Below, piece by piece: positions 25,481 through 34,814 of a stretch of DNA of 64,000 nucleotides. The position numbers and the translations under genes are program-made. A model generated the notes under the pieces. That model was not told the origin of the DNA. It worked only from the letters and a program-made list of their open reading frames with translations, and searched no databases. Position 1 is the first letter of the stretch. Each line of letters begins with the position of its first letter. This stretch comes from Bacteroidales bacterium (lineage in GTDB: Bacteria > Bacteroidota > Bacteroidia > Bacteroidales > Muribaculaceae), in NCBI GenBank assembly GCA_015061005.1, contig SUXJ01000005.1, positions 131,057-195,056 of the forward strand, in the 5' to 3' direction.

Positions 25481-25924
25481 TCAGAACAGGTGGCCGGAAA
25501 ATCCCGGGGGTGTCTGTTCTGCACCGACAGCAACGATAGGGGTTTCCACCTCGGAGAGTGAGTCGGCCATTTCAGAGGAGGGTAGGGTGAAGTAGTCAAT
25601 GTCGAGATTGGCGAGTGCGAGGATTTCGTCGGCCGAAGATGCTGAGTATCCGATAATGGCGTGAGGTCCGAGTTTTTCGCGGATTTCGGCTGGTGAATTC
25701 TCGGAATTTTTGATGCAGATGCCGCTAACGCGAACGTCGTTTACCAAGGTGTTGAGCGCCATGTCGGGGTTTCCTTCAATCACGAAGATTATTCCGGCGG
25801 AGTTGCAAAGGGGAATCAACTCGGAGATGGCTTCGGGTGTGGGGTTGGCGAGGGTGAGCCATTGAGCTCCGGATTCGATGGCACGCAGGCCTTCGGCGGC
25901 ATTGTGGATTAGGAATTGTCGCAT
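25481..25924 (-). CDS. Short ThiE-like (TMP synthase superfamily) protein
   Basis: 147 aa, about two thirds of a normal ThiE (around 210 aa). The order of strands recalls thiamine-phosphate synthase: an IFVIEGNPDMALN stretch where ThiE has its first substrate loop, VRVSGICIKNSEN where ThiE has GVHLGQED, and HAIIGYSASSADEILAL where ThiE has IIGVSxHS. The catalytic GQxD and the phosphate-binding GG are not recognisable. It probably does not make thiamine phosphate; a binding or regulatory role, or decay, is possible. It stands alone between recA and the secDF terminator. Confidence 0.5.
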   Translation of the reverse strand: MRQFLIHNAAEGLRAIESGAQWLTLANPTPEAISELIPLCNSAGIIFVIEGNPDMALNTLVNDVRVSGICIKNSENSPAEIREKLGPHAIIGYSASSADEILALANLDIDYFTLPSSEMADSLSEVETPIVAVGAEQTPPGFSGHLF

Positions 25925-25947
25925 TTTTTGTTATTCTAAGGAGAATA

Positions 25948-25978
25948 AAGAAGGGGACTTTTTCGGGTCCCCTTCTTT
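25948..25978 (-). terminator. Terminator after secDF
   Basis: GAAGGGGAC and GTCCCCTTC form a 9-bp perfect stem, flanked by A and T runs. It lies 22 bases past the secDF stop and before the ThiE-like start on the same strand, so it separates the two. Confidence 0.85.
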
Positions 25979-25999
25979 TCGTTATTTAAATTGGTCGGT

Positions 26000-28846
26000 T
26001 TATGCTTTTTTGCGGTAGGTGAGGTAAGCAACGGGGGCTGCCACGAAGATAGTGGCAAGAGTGCCTACGATTACGCCTACGCTCATTGCGAAGGAGAATG
26101 CGCGAATTGCTTCACCGCCGAGGAGGAAGATGCAAATGAGCACGATAAGAGTTGAGAGCGAAGTCATCACAGTACGTCCCAAAGTGGAGTTAATCGACTT
26201 GTTAACGAGGTCGAAGAAGTTCTGTTTGGGGAAGAGGGTGATGTTTTCGCGCACACGGTCAAACACTACCACGGTGTCATTAATCTGATAACCGATAATG
26301 GTTAGGATTGCGGCGATGAATGTTTGGTCAATTTCCATGCTGAAGGGCACGAATGAGTGACAAACACTATAGAGACCGATGATGAAGAATGCGGTGAACG
26401 AAACGGCTGCGAGTGCACCGAGCGAGAACGCCATATTATTGAAGCGAAGCAAGATGTAGAGGAACATTGCCAACAGAGCGAGAGAAACTGCGATGTAGGC
26501 TGCTTGGCGCATATCGTTAGCCACTGTGGGTCCTACTTTCTGTGAAGCAACGATGCCATGGTCTGAGTCAGTTGTAGAGAACTGCTCCGGAGTCATGTTT
26601 TCGATGAGTTTGGCATCGGAGAACGCTTTAAACATTTTTGCTTCAATGTCGGCTTCGATGTCGGAGTCGCTTTCGTTGATGCGGTAGTTTGTGGAGACGC
26701 GGATTTGGTCGCGGTTTTCAATGTTGATAACCGAGAGCGAAGCATCGCCGAATACCGGAGCGAGCACTTCTCTAACGTCTTGCGGATCTACGTTCTTGGC
26801 GAACTTCACGGTGTAGTTACGACCGCCGGAGAAGTCAATGCCGGGTTTGAGTTTGAGAGTGAAGAGGCTGGCAACGAATGCTGCAATGATGATGCCAACA
26901 ATTGCGAACGAAACTTTGCGAGCACCGAGGAAGTTATATTTAGCGTTAGCAAATATGTTCTTGGATAGCTTGGTGGAGAAGGTGAGATTTTGGAATGCTT
27001 TTTTCTTAGTGCCGATAACGAACACGATACGAGTGAGATAAACGGCAGTGAAGAATGAGCAGCAGAGACCGATAATCAGAGTGGTTGCAAAGCCTTTGAT
27101 GGGGCCTGTACCGAACAACAGGAGGATGATACCGGTGATGATTGAAGTGAGGTTACCGTCGAAGATAGCGGAGAACGCATTGGAGTAACCGTCGAAGATT
27201 GCAGTGCGAGCATTCTTGCCGGCGCGGAGTTCTTCTTTTGTGCGTTCGAAGATGAGCACGTTGGCGTCAACGGCCATACCGAGCGACAGCACGATACCGG
27301 CAATACCGGAGAGGGTGAGTACGGCTTGGAATGAGGCGAGGATGCCGAAGATGAAGAAGATATTGAGGATAAGGCCGAGGTTAGCTACGAGTCCGGGGAT
27401 TACGCCATACATTGCCATCATGAAGATCATGAGCAGCACGAGGGCAACTGCAAACGACATCATGCCGTCTTGGATAGCTTGCTGACCAAGGCTGGGACCG
27501 ATTACCATTGAGTCAATCACGGAGATACGAGCAGGCATACGACCGGATTTGAGCACGTTGGCAAGGTCTTGTGCTTCCTGAAGGGTGAACGAGCCGGAGA
27601 TCTGAGATGAGCCACCCTTGATGGGTTCGTTGATGTTGGGGTAAGAGTAAACTTGATCGTCGAGTACAACGGCAACGGGTTTGCCTACGTTGCGAGTTGT
27701 GATGTTGCCCCAGAGGCGAGCTCCTTCAGAGTTCATGCGCATTGAAACAACGTTGCGGCTCATTTGGTCGAGTTCGGCGCGAGCTTCAACCACGTATTCA
27801 CCGCTCATTGCGGGGAGTTTCTGACCGGTTTCGTTGTCAACTGTGGTCTTGAGCATCACGATTTCGTAGATGTTGTCAGTGCCGTTAACGGGCTTGTTGC
27901 TCAAGGCGAGTTTCAGGTCGTTGCGGATGGGATATTTGTTGAGAATGGCGAGCACTTCGTTGGCGTTGTAGCCGTTAACGTAGCCGAGGACGGGGTGAGC
28001 ACCGGGTTGCATAACTTGGAGCTTATCGCCGAGTTCAGGCATGGCTTTTTCGAGGCTCTTTTCGAGAGAGGGAAGGATGTATTCGTCGCCTGTGAAGTAC
28101 ATTTCGTAGAACTCAAGGTTGGCTGATTTTTTCAGCAGGCTGAGCATACGGTCGTGGTCTTTAACGCCGGGGAGTTCAAGGAGGACTTGACCTTGCTTGC
28201 CTTCGATCACCTGAATGTTGGGCGAAACAACGCCGAATGCGTCAATACGATTGCGGAGCACGTTGGCTGAAGATGTTTCCACGCGAGAGTGAACTTCAGC
28301 TACGAGAGCCTTTTCTACTTCGCCTGCGTCGCTACCGTTTTTGAGGATAACGTCGCTGAAGGTTACCGAGAAGTCAGTGTTGGGGTTTCCGGCTGCAATG
28401 CGATATTGATTGATGAATTCGTTGATGTAGTTGAGTCCGGAGTTGGTGAGGGCGATAGAGTCGGTAGCTGCGATTGCGCGGTTGAGGGTAGTGTTGCGCG
28501 GGTTGTTTGACATAGAGCGGAGCATGTCGCCCATGTTAACCTGCAGAGTTACGTTCATGCCGCCCTTGAGGTCGAGACCGAGGTTTACGCTCCAACGGCG
28601 AACGTCTGCACCGGTGTAGCCGAGGAATACACTTTCTTTGCCAATGCTGTCAAGGTAGGTCTTGTAGCTTTGGATGTAAGCGTCAGTGGTTTCGTCATCA
28701 CCGGCAACTGCGTGAGCATAAGCTACTGCGTCTTTTTCCAATTGGTTACTTTTGAAAGTAAACGAGAGATAGAACGAGCAGATGATGACAAGGAAGACGG
28801 CGATAACGCTCGCCACGATGCTTCCTAAGGAACCTTTACTGTTCAT
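26000..28846 (-). CDS. secDF: Fused protein translocase SecDF
   Basis: 948 aa. SecD and SecF are separate in E. coli but fused here, as in many Bacteroidetes. SecDF uses the proton gradient to pull exported proteins through SecYEG. Order: first membrane segment (about 9-29), SecD periplasmic domain with LGLDLKGGMNVTLQV near residue 90, a five-helix SecD bundle containing GIVLSLGMAVDANVLIFER (about 520-540), then the SecF half with KPGIDFSGGRNYTVKF near 670 and a second bundle with IGYQINDTVVVFDRVREN near 840. Both conserved intramembrane aspartates are visible. It has its own promoter and terminator. Confidence 0.96.
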   Translation of the reverse strand: MNSKGSLGSIVASVIAVFLVIICSFYLSFTFKSNQLEKDAVAYAHAVAGDDETTDAYIQSYKTYLDSIGKESVFLGYTGADVRRWSVNLGLDLKGGMNVTLQVNMGDMLRSMSNNPRNTTLNRAIAATDSIALTNSGLNYINEFINQYRIAAGNPNTDFSVTFSDVILKNGSDAGEVEKALVAEVHSRVETSSANVLRNRIDAFGVVSPNIQVIEGKQGQVLLELPGVKDHDRMLSLLKKSANLEFYEMYFTGDEYILPSLEKSLEKAMPELGDKLQVMQPGAHPVLGYVNGYNANEVLAILNKYPIRNDLKLALSNKPVNGTDNIYEIVMLKTTVDNETGQKLPAMSGEYVVEARAELDQMSRNVVSMRMNSEGARLWGNITTRNVGKPVAVVLDDQVYSYPNINEPIKGGSSQISGSFTLQEAQDLANVLKSGRMPARISVIDSMVIGPSLGQQAIQDGMMSFAVALVLLMIFMMAMYGVIPGLVANLGLILNIFFIFGILASFQAVLTLSGIAGIVLSLGMAVDANVLIFERTKEELRAGKNARTAIFDGYSNAFSAIFDGNLTSIITGIILLLFGTGPIKGFATTLIIGLCCSFFTAVYLTRIVFVIGTKKKAFQNLTFSTKLSKNIFANAKYNFLGARKVSFAIVGIIIAAFVASLFTLKLKPGIDFSGGRNYTVKFAKNVDPQDVREVLAPVFGDASLSVINIENRDQIRVSTNYRINESDSDIEADIEAKMFKAFSDAKLIENMTPEQFSTTDSDHGIVASQKVGPTVANDMRQAAYIAVSLALLAMFLYILLRFNNMAFSLGALAAVSFTAFFIIGLYSVCHSFVPFSMEIDQTFIAAILTIIGYQINDTVVVFDRVRENITLFPKQNFFDLVNKSINSTLGRTVMTSLSTLIVLICIFLLGGEAIRAFSFAMSVGVIVGTLATIFVAAPVAYLTYRKKA

Positions 28847-28921
28847 TTTGTAGTTAAAAATCTATTGTTAATTGGTTTATATTGAATTTTCAAGTAGGTG
28901 CAGTTTTCTGCAAAATGCGTG

Positions 28922-28953
28922 CAAATATACGAAAAAATCTTATAGTCCGCAAA
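28922..28953 (-). promoter_or_regulatory. Promoter of secDF
   Basis: On the minus strand TTTG (28953-28950), 20 bases, TATATTTG (28929-28922): a full Bacteroidetes consensus pair. Transcription would begin near 28916, leaving a leader of about 70 bases before the secDF ATG at 28846. Confidence 0.75.
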
Positions 28954-28960
28954 TATAAAG

Positions 28961-28993
28961 GCAAGTCCGACATTTTTCAGGTGTCGGACTTGC
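28961..28993 (-). terminator. Terminator of the bamA-skp operon
   Basis: GCAAGTCCGACA and TGTCGGACTTGC form a perfect 12-bp stem with a 9-base loop, 18 bases past the last skp stop. The secDF promoter starts right behind it. Confidence 0.88.
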
Positions 28994-29010
28994 GGTTATT
29001 TTAGAGGTTA

Positions 29011-29508
29011 TCAGATTATGCCGAGGCGAGTTTTGACTTCGTCGGTGATGTCGGTGAAAGAGGCACCGGTGTAGAGGGCAGAGCCTGCGGGAATAATCAT
29101 GTCGAAGCCTTGGTCAGCGCCAACTTGCTTGATTACTTCGTTGACTTTCAGGCGAATTGGCGAAATGAGTTCTTCCTTGAGGTTCGCAAGGTCTTCTTGA
29201 GCATTGAGCAAGAAGGCTTGGAATCTGGAGTCGAGGTCTTGGATTTCTTGCTGTCGGCGTTCGCGAATGGCCAAAGGCGTGGAAGCCGGAAGTGCTTGAT
29301 ATTCTTCGACTTTTTTGTTGATTTCAGCGGCAAGACGGTTGTTTTCTTCTTCGTAAGTCTTTGACGCTTCGTCAATTTTGTTTTTGGCGTCGAGGGTTTC
29401 GGGGAGCATTTCAACGATGGCATCAACGTTTACGATGCCGAATTTGGCTTGACCGAAAGCACAGACCGGTAAGGAAACAGCCAGCGCCAAGAGTATTTTT
29501 TTGAACAT
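29011..29508 (-). CDS. Periplasmic chaperone Skp/OmpH, copy 3
   Basis: 165 aa. Signal peptide to about residue 19 (SLPVCAFGQA), then the OmpH start KFGIVNVDAIVEMLPET and a long charged coiled coil (about 40-120) ending in a short strand-rich cap (GFDMIIPAGSALYTG). Skp trimers hold unfolded outer-membrane proteins in the periplasm. It is the last of three tandem paralogues behind bamA, 29 bases after copy 2, and the three share the same architecture but differ clearly in sequence. Confidence 0.9.
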   Translation of the reverse strand: MFKKILLALAVSLPVCAFGQAKFGIVNVDAIVEMLPETLDAKNKIDEASKTYEEENNRLAAEINKKVEEYQALPASTPLAIRERRQQEIQDLDSRFQAFLLNAQEDLANLKEELISPIRLKVNEVIKQVGADQGFDMIIPAGSALYTGASFTDITDEVKTRLGII

Positions 29509-29537
29509 GATTGTTTGGAAAAACGGGGTAGGGGGGA

Positions 29538-30032
29538 TTAGATTCCGAGTTTGGCTTTAACGGCATCGGTAACGTCGATTACGTCAGTGCCGGTGAAGAA
29601 TGCTACTCCGTCGGGGAAAATCATGGTGTAGCCTTGTTCGGTGCCAACGGCTTTGATGGCGTTGATGACTTTTTCTTGGATGGGTTGCATGAGAGTTTGC
29701 TGCTGGCGAGCGAGGTCTTGGCGAGCTTGGTTCTGGAATGCTTCGATACGAGTGTAGAGTTCTTGAAGTTCAGCTTCGCGAGCAGAGCGGATTGCTGCAG
29801 GAGCATCAGCACCGAGGGCTTGATATTCTTGTTGTTTTTTAGTGAATTCTTCGGCGAGTTTGTCGCTTTCGGCTTCGTAGGTTTTTGATGCAGCAGCGAG
29901 TTGTTCTTCGGCGGCTTTGGTTTCCGGCAGGAGGTTCATGACGCTTTGAGCATCGATAACACCGAATTTGCTTTGAGCGAAAGCTACGGAGGGGAGGATA
30001 ATGGCAAGAGCCACGAGGATTTTCTTAATCAT
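29538..30032 (-). CDS. Periplasmic chaperone Skp/OmpH, copy 2
   Basis: 164 aa. Signal peptide ending SVAFAQS, OmpH start KFGVIDAQSVMNLLPETKAA, a coiled coil to about residue 120, and the C-terminal cap QGYTMIFPDGVAFFTGTDVIDVTDAVKAKL closely resembling copy 3 (only short parts are alike in the coil). Copies 2 and 3 look like the more recent duplication; copy 1 is more distant. It lies 59 bases after copy 1. Confidence 0.9.
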   Translation of the reverse strand: MIKKILVALAIILPSVAFAQSKFGVIDAQSVMNLLPETKAAEEQLAAASKTYEAESDKLAEEFTKKQQEYQALGADAPAAIRSAREAELQELYTRIEAFQNQARQDLARQQQTLMQPIQEKVINAIKAVGTEQGYTMIFPDGVAFFTGTDVIDVTDAVKAKLGI

Positions 30033-30091
30033 AGTGAATTTTGATTTGATTAGATATTTAATTATTGATTTGTTAGCGGATTGTGTGCGGT

Positions 30092-30607
30092 TTACTTGGA
30101 GTAACCGAGTCGGTCGAGCACTTCGTTAGAGATGTCGATTCTGGGCGAAGCGTAGATGATGTTTGCCGATGATGCACGGTCGAACACTGTTTGATAGCCT
30201 TTTTCTTCAGCGATTTTTTTGATGGCGTTGTAGATTTCATCTTGAATGGGTTCCATCAAGGTTTGACGCTTTTGATAGAGTTCGCCTTCGGGGCCGAAGT
30301 ATTTGTATTTGAGTTCAGTTGCGGCTTTTTCTGCGGCTACGATTTCTTGCTCTTTGGCTTTTTTCTGTTCATCGGTCATGAATACGAGTTCGCTCTGATA
30401 GTTTTTGTAGAGCGTTTCTGCTTCGGCGCTTTTTGCCTCAACTTCTTTTTGCCAGCGCAGGGAGAGTTGGTTGAGTTGTTCGTTGGCCATTTCGTATTGA
30501 GGGTAGTTTTTGAGGATGTATTCCATGTCAACGAGCGCATATTTCTGTGCAGAAGCTGCGAAGGCTATGCCGAGAGCCAGAGTCAGTAGGGTTAGAATCT
30601 TTTTCAT
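30092..30607 (-). CDS. Periplasmic chaperone Skp/OmpH, copy 1
   Basis: 171 aa. Signal peptide ending AFAASAQ, OmpH start KYALVDMEYILKNYPQYEMA, a coiled coil rich in Glu, Lys and Gln, and a C-terminal cap GYQTVFDRASSANIIYASPR. It is the first skp gene, 63 bases after the bamA stop. BamA-Skp adjacency is widespread among Gram-negatives. Copy 1 differs from 2 and 3 in its cap, which may reflect different client sets (inference). Confidence 0.9.
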   Translation of the reverse strand: MKKILTLLTLALGIAFAASAQKYALVDMEYILKNYPQYEMANEQLNQLSLRWQKEVEAKSAEAETLYKNYQSELVFMTDEQKKAKEQEIVAAEKAATELKYKYFGPEGELYQKRQTLMEPIQDEIYNAIKKIAEEKGYQTVFDRASSANIIYASPRIDISNEVLDRLGYSK

Positions 30608-30670
30608 AATCGTTTCAGGTAAAAAAATAGTGTCGGTTTTTCTATTTAGACAACTAAGCGAATGAAAGGT

Positions 30671-33349
30671 TTAGAATTCTTGTCCGAGGATAAAGTGGAA
30701 GTGTGAGCCTCCGCGAGTGCCGTAGGCGTCTTTGTCGAAGCCATAGCCCCAGTCAATGCCGAGGAGTCCGACCATGGGCAGATATACGCGCAGACCGACG
30801 CCTGCGGAGCGTTTCATGTCGAAGGGGTTGAAGTCGCTGACTGAGCGCCATGCGTTGCCGGCTTCGGCGAATACGAGGCCGTAGATTGTCGTTGTCGGCT
30901 GGAGAATGAACGGGAAGTGGAGCTCAACTCCAAATCGGGTGTAAGCGTAGCCTTCGCTGCCGTAGGGGGTGAAGGCACCGTTGTCGTAGCCGCGCAGGGC
31001 AATTGTTTCGGTAGCGTAGGTATAAGAGCCGCTCATGCCGTCACCGCCGACGTAGAATGTTTCAAACGGGGTTTTGAGATATTTGTTCCATGAACCGATA
31101 AGACCGAAGTCGGCACGAGTCATCAGCACGAGGGTATATTTTCCGTTGGGGTTAATAAGCGGAGTATAGGTGCGTGAATGGAAGCGTATTTTCCAATATT
31201 CAATCCATTTGTAGCGTTGCGCAATGGCTTGTTCGGAGTTGTCGTTCGCCAGAGCTTCCCAGTTTGTGTTAGGCATGAACAGGGATGCCGGGGGCGTGAT
31301 TTGGGCGTTGAGTTGGAACGTGGAGCCGGAGCGAGTGAACAGCGGGTTGTCGATGCTGGAGCGCGCGAGGGTTAAGCCGAGAACTATGGAGTTTGACTTA
31401 CCGTTTTTCATGTAGTAGAGGTATTCCCAGTTCTTCAGAGAGTAGAAGTTGTAGCTCAAATCGGCGTTGAACGTGAAGTAGTCGTCGGGCCAATTCAGTC
31501 GCTTGCCAAATCCGATTGTTACGCCTGCCATTTGCAGGACTTTATTGGGGTCGTAGGCGTCTTCGTAGTTGTAGCTTCCGTTGTAGTATCCCGAGCCGTA
31601 ACCATAGCCATATCCATAGCCGTAGTTGTACATGTTGCTGAGGTAGTTTTTGTTGTAGAAGCTGGAGGAAATGCCGGTTTGGCGACTGTAGTAGCCCGTT
31701 ACGGAGAATGCGTTAGGGCGTTTACCGCCGAACCAAGGGTCGAGGAAGCTGATTTGGTAAGCTTGGTAGTAACGAGCGTTCGTTTGCACGCTGAGCGAGA
31801 AGGTTTGCCCGTCACCTTGAGGAATCAGGCCTTTGTAGCTCTTTGGGTTAAATAGGTTTTTGATTGAGAAGTTAGTGAACTTCAATCCAACTTTTCCGAT
31901 TAGTCCGGATTGTCCCCAGCCGAGCGACAGTTCGATTTGGTCATTGGCTTTAGAAGTGAGGTTCCAGTTAATATCGACCGTTCCGTCTTCTTGGTTTGGT
32001 TGGACATCGGGGTTTACGCTTTCGGGGTCAAAATGGCCCATTTGAGCGATTTCGCGCATTGAGCGCATCAAGGCGTCGCGGTTGAAGAGGTCGCCGGGGC
32101 GGGTGCGCAGTTCGCGGCGCACCACTTTTTCATACAGGCGGTCGTTGCCGTAGATGTTTACGGCGTTAATTCGAGCTTGAGGTCCTTCGATAACAGTGAG
32201 TTCCAAGTCGATGGAGTCTCCGTCAATGGTGCGTTCTCGCGGTTCGATTCTGGAGAATATGTAGCCGTTGTTATAGTAAACGTTTCCTACGGCATCTTCA
32301 TCATCGGTGAGGCGTTTGCGGAGTAGTTTTTCGTTATAGACGCCTCCGGTTTCAATGTCGAGTACATCGCTGAGTCGATTGCCGGGGTAAACGGTGTTGC
32401 CCACCCAATTAATTGAGCGCAAGTAGTATTGTTTGCCTTCGTCGAGGTGGATATAGACATCGACTTTGCCGTTGGGGTTGGGGACAACGCTGTCGGCAAC
32501 GATGATAGCATCGCGATAGCCGTGTTCGTTGTATTTTTCAAGGATTCGCTCCAAGTCGGCTTCGTAGTCGGCTTCGGTGAATTTTTTTTGCGAGAAGATT
32601 TTTATGATGTCCTTGTTGATGTTGGTTTTTTTCATCGTATTTCTCAGGGTTCGATCCGAGAATACGGTGTTACCGGTGAAAGTGATGGAGTTGACTTTGA
32701 CTTTGTTGTTTCGGTCAACGTTGATTTTTACTATTTGTTCGTTAGGTGCGTCAAGAGCATCAACGAGATCTACTTCGACTTTTGCGTTTCCGAATCCTTT
32801 GTCTTTATAGTAGTCCTTGATGGTTTTGACGATAAGGTTTACGATGTTTTGAGATATTTGGTTTCCGCGCGCGAGGTGAAGTTTTTCTTGTATGTCTTCT
32901 CTTTCGTTTTTCTTCATGCCGTTGTATTCCACGCTGCGAATTCTGGGTTGCTGACGCAGTTCGTAGACGAGCCACGCTTGGTTGCCTACGGTTTTTTCCA
33001 CTCGGATTTTTACGTTGGCAAAGAGCCCTTGAGCCATTAATCGTTTGGCGGCATTGGTCAACTCTGTTCCTGGGATTTCCAAGCGTTCGCCAATCGAGAG
33101 TCCGGCATAGTTTTTGACAATGTCGGGGTTAAAGTTCGGTGCGCCTTCTACGCTTATGCCGGCGATGGTGAACGTGCGCGGCATGGTGCTGTAGATTACT
33201 TTGGGGGAAGTAACCGTGTCGGTGGCTGCGGTTTGAGATTGGGCGTGAATATGAAAACTTGCTGCGGTTAACAAGAGCACGGCGGCAAGTGCGGTGGAGC
33301 GGATTCTGTTGAATATACGCATGAGTGACGAATGAGTGCTGGTAATCAT
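30671..33349 (-). CDS. bamA: Outer membrane assembly factor BamA
   Basis: 892 aa from 33349, where the ATG overlaps the uppS TGA (ATGA); an ATG at 33322 gives a tidier signal peptide and 883 aa. After the signal peptide come five POTRA domains (about 55-480), with LVYELRQQPRIRSVEYNGM and FTGNTVFSDRTLRNTM as typical segments, then a 16-strand barrel ending HFHFILGQEF. BamA folds and inserts outer-membrane proteins. A Gly/Tyr-rich stretch (GYGYGYGYGSGYYNGSY, near residue 590) sits in an early barrel loop and is low complexity. It lies between uppS and three skp genes. Confidence 0.95.
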   Translation of the reverse strand: MITSTHSSLMRIFNRIRSTALAAVLLLTAASFHIHAQSQTAATDTVTSPKVIYSTMPRTFTIAGISVEGAPNFNPDIVKNYAGLSIGERLEIPGTELTNAAKRLMAQGLFANVKIRVEKTVGNQAWLVYELRQQPRIRSVEYNGMKKNEREDIQEKLHLARGNQISQNIVNLIVKTIKDYYKDKGFGNAKVEVDLVDALDAPNEQIVKINVDRNNKVKVNSITFTGNTVFSDRTLRNTMKKTNINKDIIKIFSQKKFTEADYEADLERILEKYNEHGYRDAIIVADSVVPNPNGKVDVYIHLDEGKQYYLRSINWVGNTVYPGNRLSDVLDIETGGVYNEKLLRKRLTDDEDAVGNVYYNNGYIFSRIEPRERTIDGDSIDLELTVIEGPQARINAVNIYGNDRLYEKVVRRELRTRPGDLFNRDALMRSMREIAQMGHFDPESVNPDVQPNQEDGTVDINWNLTSKANDQIELSLGWGQSGLIGKVGLKFTNFSIKNLFNPKSYKGLIPQGDGQTFSLSVQTNARYYQAYQISFLDPWFGGKRPNAFSVTGYYSRQTGISSSFYNKNYLSNMYNYGYGYGYGYGSGYYNGSYNYEDAYDPNKVLQMAGVTIGFGKRLNWPDDYFTFNADLSYNFYSLKNWEYLYYMKNGKSNSIVLGLTLARSSIDNPLFTRSGSTFQLNAQITPPASLFMPNTNWEALANDNSEQAIAQRYKWIEYWKIRFHSRTYTPLINPNGKYTLVLMTRADFGLIGSWNKYLKTPFETFYVGGDGMSGSYTYATETIALRGYDNGAFTPYGSEGYAYTRFGVELHFPFILQPTTTIYGLVFAEAGNAWRSVSDFNPFDMKRSAGVGLRVYLPMVGLLGIDWGYGFDKDAYGTRGGSHFHFILGQEF

Positions 33350-34110
33350 TTTGCGTTGTCGGTTGTTACTTGGTCGCCTGTCAGTCCGAAGCGGCGTTGG
33401 CGATGTTGAAATGTGAGTATGGCATCGAGGAATTGCTCTTTGCCGAAGTCGGGCCAGAAGAGAGGCGAGAAGTATAGTTCACTGTAGGCAAGTTGCCACA
33501 GAAGATAGTTTGAGATACGGAAGTCACCTCCGGTGCGGATGAGCAGGTCGGGGTCGGGGAGTTCGGGGCGACACATTGCCGCGCTTACCGTGGCGTCGTC
33601 AATGCATTCGGGAGAGAGTTCTCCGGAGGCTGCTTTACGGGCTATTTTGCGTACTGCATCGGTTATTTCCCATCGGCTGGAGTAGCTGATGGCAAGGTTT
33701 AGGTTCAGTCCGGTGCAGTGAGCTGTTTGATCCATACATCCGCGCAGGCATTGGAGTGTCTCGTCGGGGAGGCGTTCCAAATCGCCCATTATGGTCAGGC
33801 GCACGTTGTTTTTAATAAGGTCGGGTGTTTCGCGAGCGATGGCTATTCCGACGAGTGCCATCAGGGCGTTTACTTCAGCCTGCGGACGGTTCCAGTTCTC
33901 GGTGGAGAAGGTGTAGAGTGTCAGGTATTTGATGCCTATTTCCGAAGCGATCTCGGTGATTGTTCGCACGGTGTCGACTCCGCGCACGTGGCCTTCGGAG
34001 CGGTCAAGTCCGCGTTGGCGTGCCCAACGTCCGTTTCCGTCCATGATGACGGCAACGTGTGCAGGAAGACGATTTTGGTCTATTTGTGAGATTTTTTCGG
34101 TTATAGTCAT
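33346..34110 (-). CDS. uppS: Isoprenyl transferase (undecaprenyl diphosphate synthase)
   Basis: 254 aa from the ATG at 34110; an upstream TTG at 34155 would overlap the DUF6089 gene and is less likely. The enzyme builds the C55 lipid carrier for peptidoglycan and surface polysaccharides. Signatures: HVAVIMDGNGRWARQRG near residue 20, YLTLYTFSTENWNRP near 80, and DLLIRTGGDFRISNYLLWQ near 200. It lies 7 bases after the DUF6089 gene and overlaps the bamA start. Confidence 0.96.
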   Translation of the reverse strand: MTITEKISQIDQNRLPAHVAVIMDGNGRWARQRGLDRSEGHVRGVDTVRTITEIASEIGIKYLTLYTFSTENWNRPQAEVNALMALVGIAIARETPDLIKNNVRLTIMGDLERLPDETLQCLRGCMDQTAHCTGLNLNLAISYSSRWEITDAVRKIARKAASGELSPECIDDATVSAAMCRPELPDPDLLIRTGGDFRISNYLLWQLAYSELYFSPLFWPDFGKEQFLDAILTFQHRQRRFGLTGDQVTTDNAK

Positions 34111-34117
34111 GGCTTGT

Positions 34118-34813
34118 TTAGTCTTGATAGTGGCAGGTTTCGCACCGTTTGCCAAATTCGTAGGAAATGCCGATTAGTATTGTGGAGTACCAATCGGTGT
34201 TTTTTATAAAAGAACTCTTAATGCCTTGCAGGTCCGAGAGTTTGCCGTCGAGGTGGTCGCCTATGGTTTTCGCCATTGCGAATTCCGCCGACAGGTTAAG
34301 GCGTTCGCTGAGTTTGAATTTCACGCCCACTGCCATCGGTATGCTCATGGTGACCCAAGTGCCCCCGTCGGCCGCCGACAAACATGCGCCAACGCCTACG
34401 GCGAGGTAGGGAGTCCAACGTTTCAAGCGTTTGAATGTTTCGCCCATGCCGTAGGGGAGAAAGTTGAATTCCACTTGCGCTCCAAGGTCATAAATTTGCG
34501 AGGTGAAAGAGTAGTCTTGCAGTTCGGGGAATTTATTGGAGAATTGGGCGGAATTGCCGCTGAGTCCGGCGGTGGTCAGGGTTCCTCTGATGGCCCATCG
34601 AGTGTCGGCAATGTAACGGAATGACACCTGTCCGGCAAAACCCGGTTTTTTGAACAGGTTTGTTTGGTTGACATCGCCCAGATATCCGCTCATGCCTACT
34701 GCCGCTCCGAGGTCGAATTTATAGGTGGCCTGCTGCGCATGGCAAACCGACGCACTCTGCATCAATGCGGGCAGGAGCGTTACGGTCAGGAGTATGCGCG
34801 TCAGGAGTTTCAC
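34118..34813 (-). CDS. DUF6089 outer-membrane beta-barrel protein
   Basis: 231 aa. A signal peptide (to about residue 26, SVCHAQ) precedes a small barrel: DLGAAVGMSGYLGDVNQTNLF near residue 36, RWTPYLAVGVGACLSA near 139, and SAEFAMAKTIGDHLDG near 182. This matches DUF6089, which I recall as a neighbour of uppS and bamA in many Bacteroidetes. Its role is unknown, but the position suggests envelope biogenesis. It lies 1 base after the DUF6242 stop. Confidence 0.85.
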   Translation of the reverse strand: MKLLTRILLTVTLLPALMQSASVCHAQQATYKFDLGAAVGMSGYLGDVNQTNLFKKPGFAGQVSFRYIADTRWAIRGTLTTAGLSGNSAQFSNKFPELQDYSFTSQIYDLGAQVEFNFLPYGMGETFKRLKRWTPYLAVGVGACLSAADGGTWVTMSIPMAVGVKFKLSERLNLSAEFAMAKTIGDHLDGKLSDLQGIKSSFIKNTDWYSTILIGISYEFGKRCETCHYQD

Positions 34814-34814
34814 T

